Source: Panagrolaimus kolymaensis
Lineage: Eukaryota; Nematoda; Chromadorea; Rhabditida; Panagrolaimidae
Length of the DNA: 64,000 nucleotides
Reading direction: 5' to 3'
Assembly (NCBI GenBank): GCA_028622995.1
Contig: JAJQJQ010000004.1
Coordinates: forward strand, 6,448,001 to 6,512,000
The position numbers and the translations under genes are program-made. The notes under the pieces are model-generated. The model worked only from the letters and a program-made list of their open reading frames with translations, did not search any database and was not told the origin of the DNA. Shown here piece after piece: positions 33,066-44,354 of this stretch; position 1 is the stretch's first letter; each line of letters begins with the position of its first letter.

Positions 33066-35625
33066 ATGATTCCAAGGCCCTCATCGCCTTCGCTGATTTT
33101 GTTAATTATATTATTATTAATATTTATTCCAACAATAGTATTATGTAATTTGGGTAATAATAATAATAAAAAGAAATGTGAACCCATTACTATTCCATTA
33201 TGTAAAGGAATAGGATATAATATGACTGCCTATCCAAATAGTTATGGACATGAAAAACAGGAAGAAGCTGGATTGGAAGTTCACCAATTTTATCCTCTTG
33301 TTGAAGTAAGCTATTGAAATTGAAATTCGACTGAAGTTTTTCCTTTAAAAAAAATTAAAAACACTATTTTCCAAATTTTTATGTCTTGTAAGGAAAATGA
33401 TAGTAACTTTTTTTGAGCAATACTTTGTCAAATTTTGATTACTATCATTATTGCAATTTTTAAAAATTTTTATGCTAACTTTTCCCTTCAATTTCAGGTT
33501 GGATGTTATAAGCATTTAAAATTTTTCCTTTGCGCAATGTATACTCCAATTTGTCAAGAAAATTATGAAATGGAAGTAATGCCTTGTCGAGAAGTATGCG
33601 TGGAAGCAAGGAAACGTTGTGCGCCCATTATGCAACAATATGGATTTAAATGGCCCTTGACTCTTTCATGTGATAGTTTACCAAAGTCATCGGATCAATC
33701 AAAAACGGGTGAAATTTGTGCTGCCCCACCCGATGCAATTATTTCTGAAACATCAAATATAAATAATTTTGACCAACAAAATAATAATCCAAAAGAAGAA
33801 ATATATCCAAAACAATCAAATTCGAATAATAATAAAAATAATTTTCCAATTGAAACCATGAGTAATAATAAAAATGGAGGACGAGGAATGATGGACGATG
33901 ATGGAAGCGAATTCCCCATGATTGGCATAGATGTTGTTGATCCTCAATGTGAATGCCGCTGTGTGAAACCTTTCCACGTGACAGAATTTTCAAATTATAA
34001 AGTTTTAAACGTTTCAAATTGCGCATATTCGTGTCGATCACCCGCATTAATTCGAAAAGCAGATCAAATATTTATGGATAATTGGATTACAGCATGGGCG
34101 AGCGGATGCTTATTTCTCTGTGCATTCACGGCTTTAACGTTTCTAATTGAAATGGAGCGTTTTCCATATCCAGAAAGACCAATATTTTTTCTTTCCATTT
34201 GTCAAATAATGGTTTCAATTGGATTTCTGCAAAGAGTATATTTTGGTCATGAAACAATTTCATGCGATGGAAGCATACTAAAATCTGGGTCAATCACTTC
34301 CAATTCTTGCCTCTTAAATTTTATTTTAATTTATTATTTCGGAATGGCTGCTTCAACTTGGTGGGTTATTCTCTCCTTAACATGGGTATTGGCTGCAGTT
34401 CCAAATTGGTCCACAGAATGGATTTCAAAATATTCAACATATTTTCATATTTTTTCTTGGTGTTTACCTTTAATTCAAACTATTTTGGTTCTTAGTTTTA
34501 ATGGAATCGATGGAGATTCACTCTCAGGAATTTGTTATGTTGGAAATACTTCTGTAACAAATTTGAGATATTTTGTATTATTACCATTAATAATTTATTT
34601 TATTGTTGGTGTATGCTTTTTAATTATTGGTTTCTTAAATTTATGGGGAATTCGATCGAATTTGAAAAAAACTGATACCACGATTGATCGAACTTCAAAG
34701 TTAACACAATTGATGTCTAAAATTGGCATTTTTTCTGTAAGTTATTATTTTTACTTACTAATTTAAATTATTTAATCGAGACTCATTTCCGCTAAAAAAA
34801 TAACCAAAATTTTTGTAAAAATTCTAACTAAGAATGAAGCTTAAAAAAAGGGAGTAATTCGAATGAGAAAATTATTGTTAAAATTATGTTACTATCTTTA
34901 AAAGAGAGTAATCAAAAATTTGATTTTATTGTCAAATTTTTGTTACTATTATTTATTTCTAAATAATTCTTATTTTCATTTTTTAGGTACTTTACACCAT
35001 TCCCGCAATATTCGTCATTCTTGCCATATTTTATGAACAACATTATCGACCTATTTGGGAGCAAGCTCAATTATGTCCATGTTTGCCTCAAATAAAAGAA
35101 AATCGAGATACCACAACCATTTTATCTTTAATTAAAACAGCTTCGATGCTCATTGTTGGATGGACTTCGGGTGTATGGGTATTTTCAATAAAAACTATAC
35201 AATCATGGAAAAATTTTCTTTGTTGTTGTTGTTGCTTTAAAAATTCAAGCAACAACAGCAACCGTCTCCACCATCAACAACAAAATCTTCGATATTCCCA
35301 TCCCAATCATCATAATTATCAATTTAGTAGTCATGATGGAATTCCATATATGGCTGCTTCTTCGACGGAACATAATAACACTTTAAGTCGAAATATCGCA
35401 ATAACATCTCAAAATAATGGCGGCGGAGGATATATAAATCATAATCAACAACATAGTAATGGCACCTCGCCATTATCGAAATTTCATCAACAAAATAATG
35501 ATATTATTTTTGCTAATCGTGAATGTTTATCTCCATTAATTTATGGTGGTGGAGGTGGAGGAGGTGGAACTCTTAAACATTGCCCTGCTATGAGAGGAGG
35601 TTACAATGGACCTGAAGATGTCTAA
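33066..35625 (+). CDS. Frizzled-type Wnt receptor (Fz5/8-like)
   Basis: Exons 33066-33305, 33498-34736 and 34987-35625 give 705 residues. The protein starts with a signal peptide ([18 protein letters not shown]). The cysteine-rich Wnt-binding domain follows: [56 protein letters not shown] and the FKWP motif. The LCKGIGYN and EAGLEVHQF words are typical of the Fz5/8 class, to which C. elegans CFZ-2 is related. A long Asn-rich linker precedes the CECRC motif and seven TM helices starting near residue 277. KTIQSW (about residue 561) is the conserved KTxxxW Dishevelled-binding motif directly after TM7. The cytoplasmic tail is long, with Asn/His/Gln runs and a poly-Gly block. Both introns contain 47-bp palindromic units. 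It acts at the plasma membrane in Wnt signalling. Confidence 0.95.
33399..33446. repeat. 47-bp palindromic unit in frizzled intron 1
   Basis: GATAGTAAC to GATTACTATC, 48 bp, entirely inside the 192-bp intron. Confidence 0.7.
34850..34950. repeat. Paired 47-bp palindromic units in frizzled intron 2
   Basis: Units 34850-34896 (right arm GTTACTATC) and 34904-34950 (GAGAGTAAT/GTTACTATT) are seven bases apart and together fill much of the 250-bp intron. Confidence 0.75.
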
Positions 35626-36197
35626 ATTTTCCAATAAAAAACTTCAAAATTACTGTAGACTTTTTTTTGTTAGTTAATTAAATTAAATTTTGTACAAAAA
35701 ATATTTTGATCTCATGGAGGATGAGCGAGTCGGGAACGCTCAAAAAATTGCTAAATTTAAAGATTTTTTGTTGTTGTAAATATTTGTTTTGTATGTTTTC
35801 TGCCAGTTTTCGCCTTTTTAATATTTTTTTTCTCTTCACTTTTTTTAAATGAGCGAGCTTCTTGCATTTTTTTTGTTCCTATTCTATTCTGTCATCAATG
35901 ATTCCCATATAAAATTAATTTTTCAATGAGCTTTAATTATTAAATAATTTAGTTTTATTATTTTTCTATTTAAAGTAAAGTTATTATTATAAATAAAACA
36001 AAACAAAAAAAGTTGTTAAATAAAAATTTGAAAATAAGATTATACTTTTCTCAAAAATGAGTCCTGCAAAAATAAAAGTTAAAGAACTATAACAAAAAGT
36101 TAAGAAACAAAAAAAATCAAGCAAGTTTTCCTTTACAAAAAAGCTTGACCTAGCTTTTTCAAAATTCTTATAAAAAAATTGGATTAAAGGGTCATTC
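35626..36197. other. Intergenic downstream of frizzled
   Basis: An AATAAA lies at 35633-35638, very close to the stop. The rest is A/T-rich with a small hairpin (GAGCG...CGCTC) near 35,725. No gene is seen. Confidence 0.4.
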
Positions 36198-36664
36198 ATG
36201 ATGCTTTATAGGCTCTCCTTATCCAACCAACCAAGACAAAGTAAACCAAATAAACAAAAAAAATTCCAAGTAAAATTGAAATTGGAAGATGTTATTCATA
36301 TTATTCCATTATATTCTGAATTGCGGCTTCTTATGAATAATATTCCAATAAAAGTTTTAAAACATCTTATCCTTGGACCAAATTTAAAACAATTATCTTT
36401 ACACACTAAAATTATTTATGAAAATATCGAAGAATTAAAAGAAATTGTGGATATTTTGTTATCAAAAAACTTTGAACGGATTACGTAAGTTTTTGTTTTC
36501 AGTATAAAATTAAACTTTTGATAATCTCATATTTGTTTTTTAGTATTATTTTCTACAATCATAATATTATTGAAGTCAAGGATCTTGCATTTGCTTTTCA
36601 ACCATTGGCAACGAAATATAAATTCAATATAAAAGGTTTTTTTATTCATGACTTTTATTTATAA
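36198..36664 (+). CDS. F-box-like family protein 6, lacking the N-terminal box
   Basis: Exons 36198-36484 and 36544-36664 give 135 residues. From residue 29 it matches the family: EDVIHIIPLYSELRLL, IKVLKHLILGPNLKQL, LKEIVDILLSKNF, then the phase-2 intron and IIFYNHNIIEVKDLAFAF. The first ~28 residues (basic, Gln/Asn/Lys-rich) are unrelated and the PFSSIPW F-box-like part is absent, with no upstream exon encoding it. It is a 5'-truncated paralogue that could still be expressed from the new ATG, or a pseudogene. Confidence 0.65.
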
Positions 36665-36953
36665 ATTCGTATCGTAGTTTTTTTTTCTCGCGACTTAGTT
36701 CCGTTTATTGTTGTTAAATTTTTGAAAGAAAGAAAAAATTATATTAAATCAATAATATCGCTCTATAACATTTTTGTTTTTCCAATTCCATATTTTTTTA
36801 TGACCTATATAATTTTTTTGTGGTACATGTTGTTCATTTTGATGAAATTGTAATTTGATAAAAAGCCAAAATTTATATTTTTATTTAGACCTGAAAAACG
36901 TTTTTTTGCTTTGGTAAAGAATTTTCGCTCTTATTTTTTATTGAAATCTGAGA

Positions 36954-37586
36954 ATGGTAGCTGCTGCTTTTCCATTTTCCTCGATTCCATGGTTAATTCA
37001 AAATCGTTTTACCGAAATTTGTGATACTCAAACCCTTGCAACTTTCACTCAAATTAATTCATGGACTCTGAAATTATCCAAGAAAAGAATTAAAAGTGTA
37101 AATATTTTGGAAGCTTTTTCCAAAAATTATTTAAAAAAAGAATCAAATCTCCTCCTAGAAATTAAGGAATCATTACATATTATTTTTATATCAAATTTAA
37201 CTTTTACCAATATTTCGCATATTATTCCATTATATACGACACTTTCTTATTATGGAATAGGAACAATTAATATTAAAACTCTTAAACATTTAATTGGACC
37301 TAATTTAAAGACATGTATAATTTCCGTAAGTATTGGTTATGAAAGCGTCGAAGAATTGGAAGAATTTGTTGATACTTTACTCTGTCGAAATTGTAATTAT
37401 GTTACGTAAGGGCTTTCTAATACTTTATATTATTTTCTCATATTTTATTTTTTTAGAATATTTTTTGAAAATTTTAACTTCTTTGAAATCGAGCAAATCA
37501 AATCAGCTTTCCATCACTTTGAAACCAATTTTCAAGGAAATGGTTGTTTTTCAACTTTGGATTATAAAAAAGATTTTATACACTAG
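36954..37586 (+). CDS. F-box-like family protein 7
   Basis: Exons 36954-37405 and 37457-37586 give 193 residues. The N-terminus is VAAAFPFSSIPWLIQNRFTEICD...INSWTLKLSKKRI. HIIPLYTTLSY, IKTLKHLIGPNL and LEEFVDTLLCRN follow. Exon 2 encodes IFFENFNFFEIEQIKSAF. It has the same intron phase and position as the array 20 kb away on the opposite strand, and is closest to gene 3 in the F-box (TQTL, WTLKLSKKRI). A TGACCTATAT word lies about 153 bp upstream of the ATG. Confidence 0.8.
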
Positions 37587-38187
37587 ATTCAATAAAGCTG
37601 AATTGAAAATTTTGTAGAAGCAATTAATATCAAATAATTGTTGATGATTTTACTTTTGAATATACATTTTTTTGCTTCCAAATATCGAAAAAAATAAAAA
37701 CTACAATGAAACCCATACTTTTCTTTTTTATTTTTCGCTTCAATTCGTCAGCTGTTTATTATTCTTTTCTCTTTTTTGACCGCCGCGACAAAAAAATAAT
37801 TTGCGAAAGTATAAATAGTAATAATGCGCCTTGTAATTAGATCCTCGAATATTTCTTTTTTTTGTAGTGGATGAAGCAGCCGCAAAAGGTTAAAAAAATA
37901 AAAGATTAATAAAGGAGGAAAAAAAGCCGCGAAAAAGAAGACAGCCGGAAAAACGATTGCCACCTAACAAACCTAACAAAAAATTTTTGACCGAAAAAAC
38001 ATTAACAAAAAAGGGAAATAGCAAGAAATATTAAAAATTTACATAAAATTTTTAGAGAATAAAAATGCAACATTTTTGTCATTCCTTCTTTCTTTCGCAA
38101 ACATTGCATTTGTTCGAAAAAAAGGCAATCGACAGAATCGTTTCAAAAATTGTGAATCAAAGAAAGAAAGCAACAACAAAAAGAAAA
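37587..38187. other. Intergenic upstream of the PP1-like gene
   Basis: A CAATAAA at 37,590 can serve the F-box-like gene. A frame open from ATG 38065 runs into the PP1-like exon 1 and could be an alternative upstream start; its Lys-rich composition gives no support either way. Confidence 0.4.
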
Positions 38188-39644
38188 ATGGCGAATGATA
38201 GCAGCAAAATTCCAATAGTATCAACAATAAAATCAGCTGGAACGAAAACACCCGAATCAACTTCACCACTTCGAAATCATCAAGAACAACAAAAAGTATG
38301 TTTTATTTATAATTTTTTTTGGTGGAAAAGCTTTTGGTTTTCAAATGGATTTTGCTACCGTAGTTTCTTCATTTTCGTGTTAGAAATTTGGCGGGAAAAA
38401 ATAAAGTTTGCCTTTTCCAAAGACTTGTAAATTCTTTTAGTTTGTTGTTACTTTTGATTCACTAAATTTCTTTATTTTCTTTTTTTAGGTTAAAAGGAAA
38501 CTTCTATCAATCATCGAAAGATTAACAATTCAATGGAAGCCTGAATTAGCACAAAAATTATTTGCTGAAGATGAAATTCATGAACTTTGTTATCGTGCAA
38601 GAGAAACCTTTTGGATGCAACCTGCTTTAATTGAAGGTATTGTTAATATTTTTTAGTTTTGTTAACCTCCATAGCAAATGTTATCCATTTTTTAGTGAAA
38701 GCACCTGCAAAAGTTGTTGGCGACATTCATGGACAATATGAAGTATGTGTTTTCTTTCAAAATGGATATGGTTAAACTAATGCTCTCTCATTTTTTTAGG
38801 ATCTTCTGGCCATTTTTCATCTCAATGGATTTCCTCCAAGGCATCGATATGTTTTTCTTGGTGACTATGTCGATAGGTTAGTAGTACAACTTTATATCTC
38901 TAATGTCCGTGTTCTCAACTAACTATTGCTATGCTTTTTTTAGAGGATCATATTCGCTTGAAACTATATGCCTATTGTTTGCTTTCAAAGTATTATATCC
39001 TGATGAAGTTACCCTGCTAAGAGGCAATCATGAATCAAGACCTGTGAATATGCAATATGGATTTTATATGGAATGTAAGAAACGTTATTCAATACCTTTA
39101 TATGAAGCATTTCAATATGCATTTTATTGCATGCCATTTTGTGCAAGAATTTCACAGCGAATTTTATGTATGCATGGTGGAATAAGTGAAGATTTAACAG
39201 ATTTTAAACAGGTATTTGTTAACTTTTCTGAAACCATTAACTATTGAATGTATGTTTTAGTTAGAAAGAATAGAACGACCATGTGATATCCCTGATCTTG
39301 GAATTCTTGCTGATCTTACTTGGGCTGATCCTGATCCAACTGTAGACGGTTTTGAAGATTCACCTCGTGGAGCTGCAAGAATATTTGGTTCTAATGCATT
39401 AAAGAAATTTTGTGATACTCTTAGCCTTGAACTCATCGTACGTGCTCATCAAGTTGTGGAAGATGGTTATGAATTCTTTGGTGATAAAATGCTTGTGACA
39501 ATATTTTCTGCGCCTAATTATTGTGGACAATTTAGTAATGCTGGTTGTGTCTTAGCTGTTTCAAGGGATTTAACATGCTCACTTAATGTTTTTCGTGCAA
39601 AGGAAACTGGTAAATGTAAGAAAACAAAGAAGAAAGAACAATGA
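38188..39644 (+). CDS. PP1-type Ser/Thr protein phosphatase catalytic subunit, divergent
   Basis: Exons 38188-38295, 38489-38636, 38696-38742, 38800-38876, 38944-39211 and 39261-39644 give 343 residues, the usual PPP length. Metal-site motifs are intact: GDIHGQ (about residue 94), GDYVDRG (122), RGNHES (153), the second-metal His in [13 protein letters not shown], and CMHGGI. The SAPNYCGQF loop of PP1 is present. The sequence departs from conventional PP1 in [26 protein letters not shown] and the helix after it, like the expanded, often germline-enriched nematode PP1-like families. The N-terminal 40 residues are Ser/Thr-rich and the C-terminus is Lys-rich. It dephosphorylates phospho-Ser/Thr. 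ATG 38065 is an alternative start. Confidence 0.92.
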
Positions 39645-39968
39645 ATTGTCGTCGATGTGTAATAGAAAATTTGTGTATGTTTGTAATGATTTATTTGATA
39701 AATATAAAAGCTTTTTATTGTACATCTCTAATTTGTTGTATTAACCTCGCGTTTTTCTTATGACTTGATTGGACGAACTTTCCAATTCAAAAAAGGGCGT
39801 TGGCTGACCTCAATGTAGCCAATAAAGACAAACCACCACTCATTGCCGTTGAGAATTTTTTTTTGGTGGCACGTATTGATTTATTGTTTTACCTTTTTTG
39901 ATGGTAGCTTATTTTTATTCTGATGAAATTTTCTTATTCTCTGTTAACAAGGTTGTTGTAAAATATAA
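39645..39968. other. Short intergenic
   Basis: Nothing recognised apart from the presumed PP1-like 3' UTR (ataaatataaaag near 39,700). Confidence 0.4.
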
Positions 39969-41194
39969 ATGAGTAACATTTGTTCAATTTATGATGCTGA
40001 AGTAGCTAAATTAACTGCAGCTATAAACGATTCAATGGAAGATAAAGAGAAAATAAAACTATTAAATGATTTTAGCAATAAATTTACTATGCTACCAATA
40101 TATTGGGAGCAATTAATAAAGTATGTTTGAAATCATTTCCAATTACCGCTTTACATACAATTATTTCAGTTTGTAACAAAAAGTTAACAAACGAAAAGTT
40201 CGAGAATTAAAAGTTAAAGCATGTTCAGCTTTTTATTCATTACAATATGGAACAACAACAAAAAATGATAAGAATATTTATTGGAATAATTATATGGAAA
40301 TTGCAAAGCCCATGTATCAAAGGGATGCAAAGGCATTGTGTGAGCTTGAAAGATGCCTAAAATTTCCTCACAGATCATTGGACATTGTTTTAAGCAAACT
40401 AAATTCATTTCCAAGTAAGTTTAAAATTTGATATCGAAAATTTGCGAGTTCTTACTGCAGCAATAAATATGTGTTTTAATGTCTTAATCACAAACAATAA
40501 TTTTTAATATCCATTATTTGTTTTTTTAGTGAAAGAAATCACTAAAGAAGCCTTATCAAAATATGAAAAGTTAAAAGCTTTGTGTACTAAAATGGAAGAA
40601 AATATTGGAAATTACAAAGTTTGGTTAAAATGTTTGGAACAAATTGAAGTCTCTGAAGCAGTTATTGCAAATATCGAATTTTATCTGGGATTAAATAAAA
40701 ATTGGGAAAAAAAAGAAATTTGGAAATGGTATTTTAATTATTTAAATAGCATCAAATCAATGGTAAAGCTTTCAATGCGATATATATAATTAATTAAACA
40801 AATACAACAAAAGCATTCTTTTTGAAATTTGACATAAGCACCACCTTTTTAGACCATCCTTAAAATTTATCAACGATATACTAGATTATTTATTGATGAT
40901 ATAAATATGATTAAAGAATATCGAAAAGCTATAGAAAACTTTTCTGAAAATATTCATGTCGTTGTTATTGTTAAATTTTGGATTGATACAATTCAATTTG
41001 AAATTGATTTTGGTGATAAAAATTCTGCAATCTTTTTGATTCAACGCGTTATGAGTTTATTTACTAAAAAACCATATAAAATTGGATATCGATCAAATCG
41101 AAATTTTAATGAAATTTGGACAAAGCACAAAAGAATCCTTAGAAACTACGAAACAAAAGCAGCTAACGCTGATTTAAAAGGTAAAATCTGCTAA
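39969..41194 (+). pseudogene. HAT-repeat (Prp39/CstF77-like) protein with a premature stop
   Basis: The exons by splice logic are 39969-40120, 40170-40414, 40530-40762 and 40853-41194. The translation alternates Trp/Tyr helices typical of half-a-TPR repeats: LPIYWEQLI, NIYWNNYMEIAKPMY, YKVWLKCLEQIE, EIWKWYFNYL, VVIVKFWIDTIQFEI. Such proteins act as scaffolds in U1 snRNP or 3'-end processing (family knowledge, weak match). Joining exons 1 and 2 gives an in-frame TAA at 40174-40176, and no other acceptor in the neighbourhood keeps the frame. The rest is open for over 300 codons. It is either a young pseudogene or one base error. The frame ends at TAA 41192-41194. Confidence 0.6.
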
Positions 41195-41245
41195 AAGCAG
41201 CAAAAACGTAGATAAACAAAGTTAAACCTTTTTGACTTATTTCAG

Positions 41246-41826
41246 ATTCTCATGTTTCACAACAAAAATCTTTGATATTCTTTACAAATAATAATATCCA
41301 AACTCAAAGCTTCCATTTTCATTTGAATATAATTTGCTATATTTTAAAATCAGCTAATTCTTCATTGCTTCGAAAGCTATTTTACACATGAAAATACTTT
41401 TATTCTCGACAACCTACTCCTATTTGCTATCGTTTTGAAATTTTAAGGAATGAAATAGAAATTAGAATGGTTCAAGATTCTTTATTTATTCATCCTTCTT
41501 ATATCAAAAAATTACAAAACAAATTGATTATTACTGGTACCCTCAATTTTCTTTTACCTAAAAATAATAATAATAATCGAAAAGCCTTGTCCGAAATGAT
41601 ACCAAAAATTCATCGATGTGAAGCAAAATATTTATATATCAAAAATCAAGATTTAACTCTTGATGAATTTAATTTTATATTTTCTAAACAAAAAATTATG
41701 GGCATTGTTTTTCAATATTGTCGTGTGTTTGATAATAATCGAATAATGAATGATGACGAACTAAAAAAAAGCTGGGCAACAAAAAATATTGATGATTCTT
41801 TGAAACCTCGATTCGCTCCATTGTAG
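41246..41826 (+). pseudogene. F-box-like gene of a second nematode family, with nonsense codon
   Basis: The frame open after the acceptor at 41245 reads FHFHLNIICYILKSANSSLL then RKLFYT, stop (TGA 41389-41391), KYFYSRQPTPICYRFEI. At the stop a Cys (T-C-KYF) is expected from this type of F-box-like sequence (family memory, not searched). The downstream part (IPKIHRCEAKYLYIKNQDL, LDEFNFIFSKQKIMGIVFQY) looks like the repetitive C-terminal part of nematode F-box-like proteins. There is no in-frame ATG after the acceptor. It is unrelated in detail to the seven-member family in this window. Confidence 0.55.
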
Positions 41827-42233
41827 AAACATATGTATAAAGTTTAACAAAAACTCAAAACGATTATAATCCATTAATCTGCTCTTAGACTCCACTTTTC
41901 TAAATCAGTTAAATTTAACCATTAAAAGGCAAATATTAAATAAAAGTAATTATATCTTTGAAACAAATTAATAGTGAAAATTCCTCGTTGATCCAAATTC
42001 AAATTTACAAATGATGAAACAAAATAAAATTATTCTATGTCTTTATGTGAGCCAATGATTAATAATAATGGAAGCAGTGAAGCTTCTAACCTAAAAACTT
42101 TTGATTGCCTCTTCACTTTTGCCATTCTCTGTCTGTAACCTTGTATTGTTATTGTTGTGTTTTGCCAGCTAATAGCTGTTAATAAATATTTTTGTTATTT
42201 TTTAATCGTCGAATAAACCCTGCTGCCATAGCA
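41827..42233. other. Intergenic before the aminopeptidase gene
   Basis: A/T-rich, no feature recognised. The region immediately before the ATG (ctgctgccatagca) is GC-richer. Confidence 0.4.
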
Positions 42234-44144
42234 ATGAGCATCATGTTTTCATCAACTCAACGATTGCTGTTTCAAATATCAAAATTTTCATCATCATTTC
42301 GAAGTAAGTTTTTATTATTCAAATTTTTCCTTCTTTTTTTGTTGCTTCTTAAATTTACAAAATCAGTGCGTCTTTTTTTTCATTAGATTGGTGGTTGTTG
42401 CTTTGGTCGAAGCTTTTGCACCTTTCTTTGAAATCAAAAGTTCGTCGTAAACCTTTTCACATTTTTTTTAAATTTACTAACTTTTTCACTTTTTTTAGGT
42501 ATGAATACTTTATCCATCACCTCTGGGTTGACTGCTCGCCATACACTTTCCAATTCTCAAATCGTCATCATTGGAACAAAAGCTCATTTGAAAACTGTTA
42601 AATTGGAAAATAAACTTGCTGAAAAATTGAATGGTGTAAACGAACAACTTTTTAATGCGTCAATCAAACAACTTTCTGATGCTGATAGTGTTTCACTTTA
42701 TTTGAATCTTGCTGAAGTAAGTTTTGCTTTCTTTCATCCTTGAATAGCTAATGTTTTACTTTTTCAGATCGTATCACTTCCAAATGAAGCATCACGACAT
42801 AATTCTCCATCAAATGCTCATAACCTCTTTCGTGAACTCAAATCTCTTTCAATTGCAGATGATATCAAAACTTTATCCATCGTTTTATATTCACCATACG
42901 AACATTTATTCGCTCATGTTGCTGCTATAGCTCGCTCGTTTCCAACTTATTCTCGCAAAACAAAGAAACCAAAGCTTGAAGAAATCAATATTGAAATTGA
43001 AGTCACGGATGGAAAGCCATTGCTAGAAAATGATCTCAAATTTCTTGGAAACCTTGCTGAACATATTCGAATTTGTTCCCAACAAATTGATACACCTTGT
43101 AATGAACTTAACTCAGAAGTATTTGCAAATGAAGCTGCTCTCATGGTTGATGGTCTTGGAGTACCTATTGAAAAAACAATCGTTGTTGTATGTTTTTGTT
43201 ATTTCTTTCATCGTTATCAATGACAACGCCACATTTTTAGGGTGAAAAGCTAAAAGAAGAAGGATTTGGTGGAATTTACAATGTTGGTAAAGCAGCTGTT
43301 CATCCTCCAGTATTCGCTTGTTTTAGTCATAAACCTGAAGGTGCTAAAGAAAATGTTGCTCTTGTTGGTAAAGGAATTGTCTATGATACAGGTGGAATGC
43401 AAATCAAATCTTCAAAGTATATGGTTGGAATGAAATCTGATATGGGTGGAGCTGCAGCACTTTTGGGAGCATTTTGCACTTTGGTTAAAAGCGGTTTCAA
43501 ACATAATCTTCATGTACTTCTTTGTATTGCTGAAAATAGTATTTCTCCTGTTGCAACGTTAGTTTTATCCTTTTCCATTGCTTGTATTATCATTACCTTT
43601 CTTTAGTAAACCCGATGACATCATTACTATGCTCAGTGGGAAAACTGTTGAAGTCAATGATACCGATGCTGAAGGACGCCTGGTACTTGCTGATGGAGTA
43701 TTTTATGCTAAATCAAAGCTTAACGCTAACATTATCATTGATATGGCCACATTAACTGGAGCTCAACGATATGCTACTGGAAGCATGCACGCTGGTGTAT
43801 TATCAAATTGTGAAAAATGGGAAAATAAATCAATTAAAGCTGGTTATGCTAGTGGAGATCTCGTTCATCCATTTGTCTTTGCTCCTGAACTTCATTTCAA
43901 TGATTACAAATCGGTTTTAGCTGATATGAAAAATTATGGTCCACAAGGTTCATCAATTGGTCCACCAAGTGCTGTCGCAGGTTTATTTGTTGGTTCACAT
44001 ATTGATATGGGTAAAGGATTAACATGGCTTCATTTTGATATCGCTGAACCTGCAATGAATGATGAACGTGCAACTGGGTTTGGTGTTGCACTTGTATCTC
44101 GTCTCCTTGGTGAATACACAGATGTTGAAATTGCAAAAAAATAA
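42234..44144 (+). CDS. lap-1: Leucyl aminopeptidase, M17 family (LAP-1 type)
   Basis: Exons 42234-42303, 42499-42716, 42768-43187, 43241-43557 and 43607-44144 give 520 residues. It removes N-terminal residues from peptides as a hexameric two-metal enzyme. The metal and catalytic motifs are intact: VGKGIVYDTGG (Lys, Asp), MKSDMGGAAA (Asp), NDTDAEGRLVLADG (Asp, Glu, catalytic Arg), then DMATLTGAQ and the GPPSAVAGL segment. The whole chain resembles C. elegans LAP-1. Exon 1 encodes MSIMFSSTQRLLFQISK plus SSSFR, basic and Ser-rich without acids, which looks like a mitochondrial presequence. Skipping it and starting at ATG 42501, right after the acceptor at 42498, gives a 496-residue cytosolic form similar in length to C. 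elegans LAP-1. AATAAA lies at 44220, about 75 nt past the stop. Confidence 0.95.
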
Positions 44145-44354
44145 ATACTATATAATCATAATAATAATAATTTACTTTTTATTTCATTAATTGTACTTGG
44201 ATTTTATTATGTTGGGGAAAATAAAGTAATGATTTGATTATGTTTGTTGTCGAAAGAAATATACCTCTAACAATATTTAAAAGCTAAAATTATGATATCA
44301 AAAATGAAAATGCATATGCGCCATTTTAATTACGCAATACTTAAAAGTCGAAAT

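Noticed and set aside
40529..40789. Stand-alone small gene starting at the GTG of 40529
   Set aside because: It is an internal exon of the HAT-repeat gene with good acceptor and donor sites.
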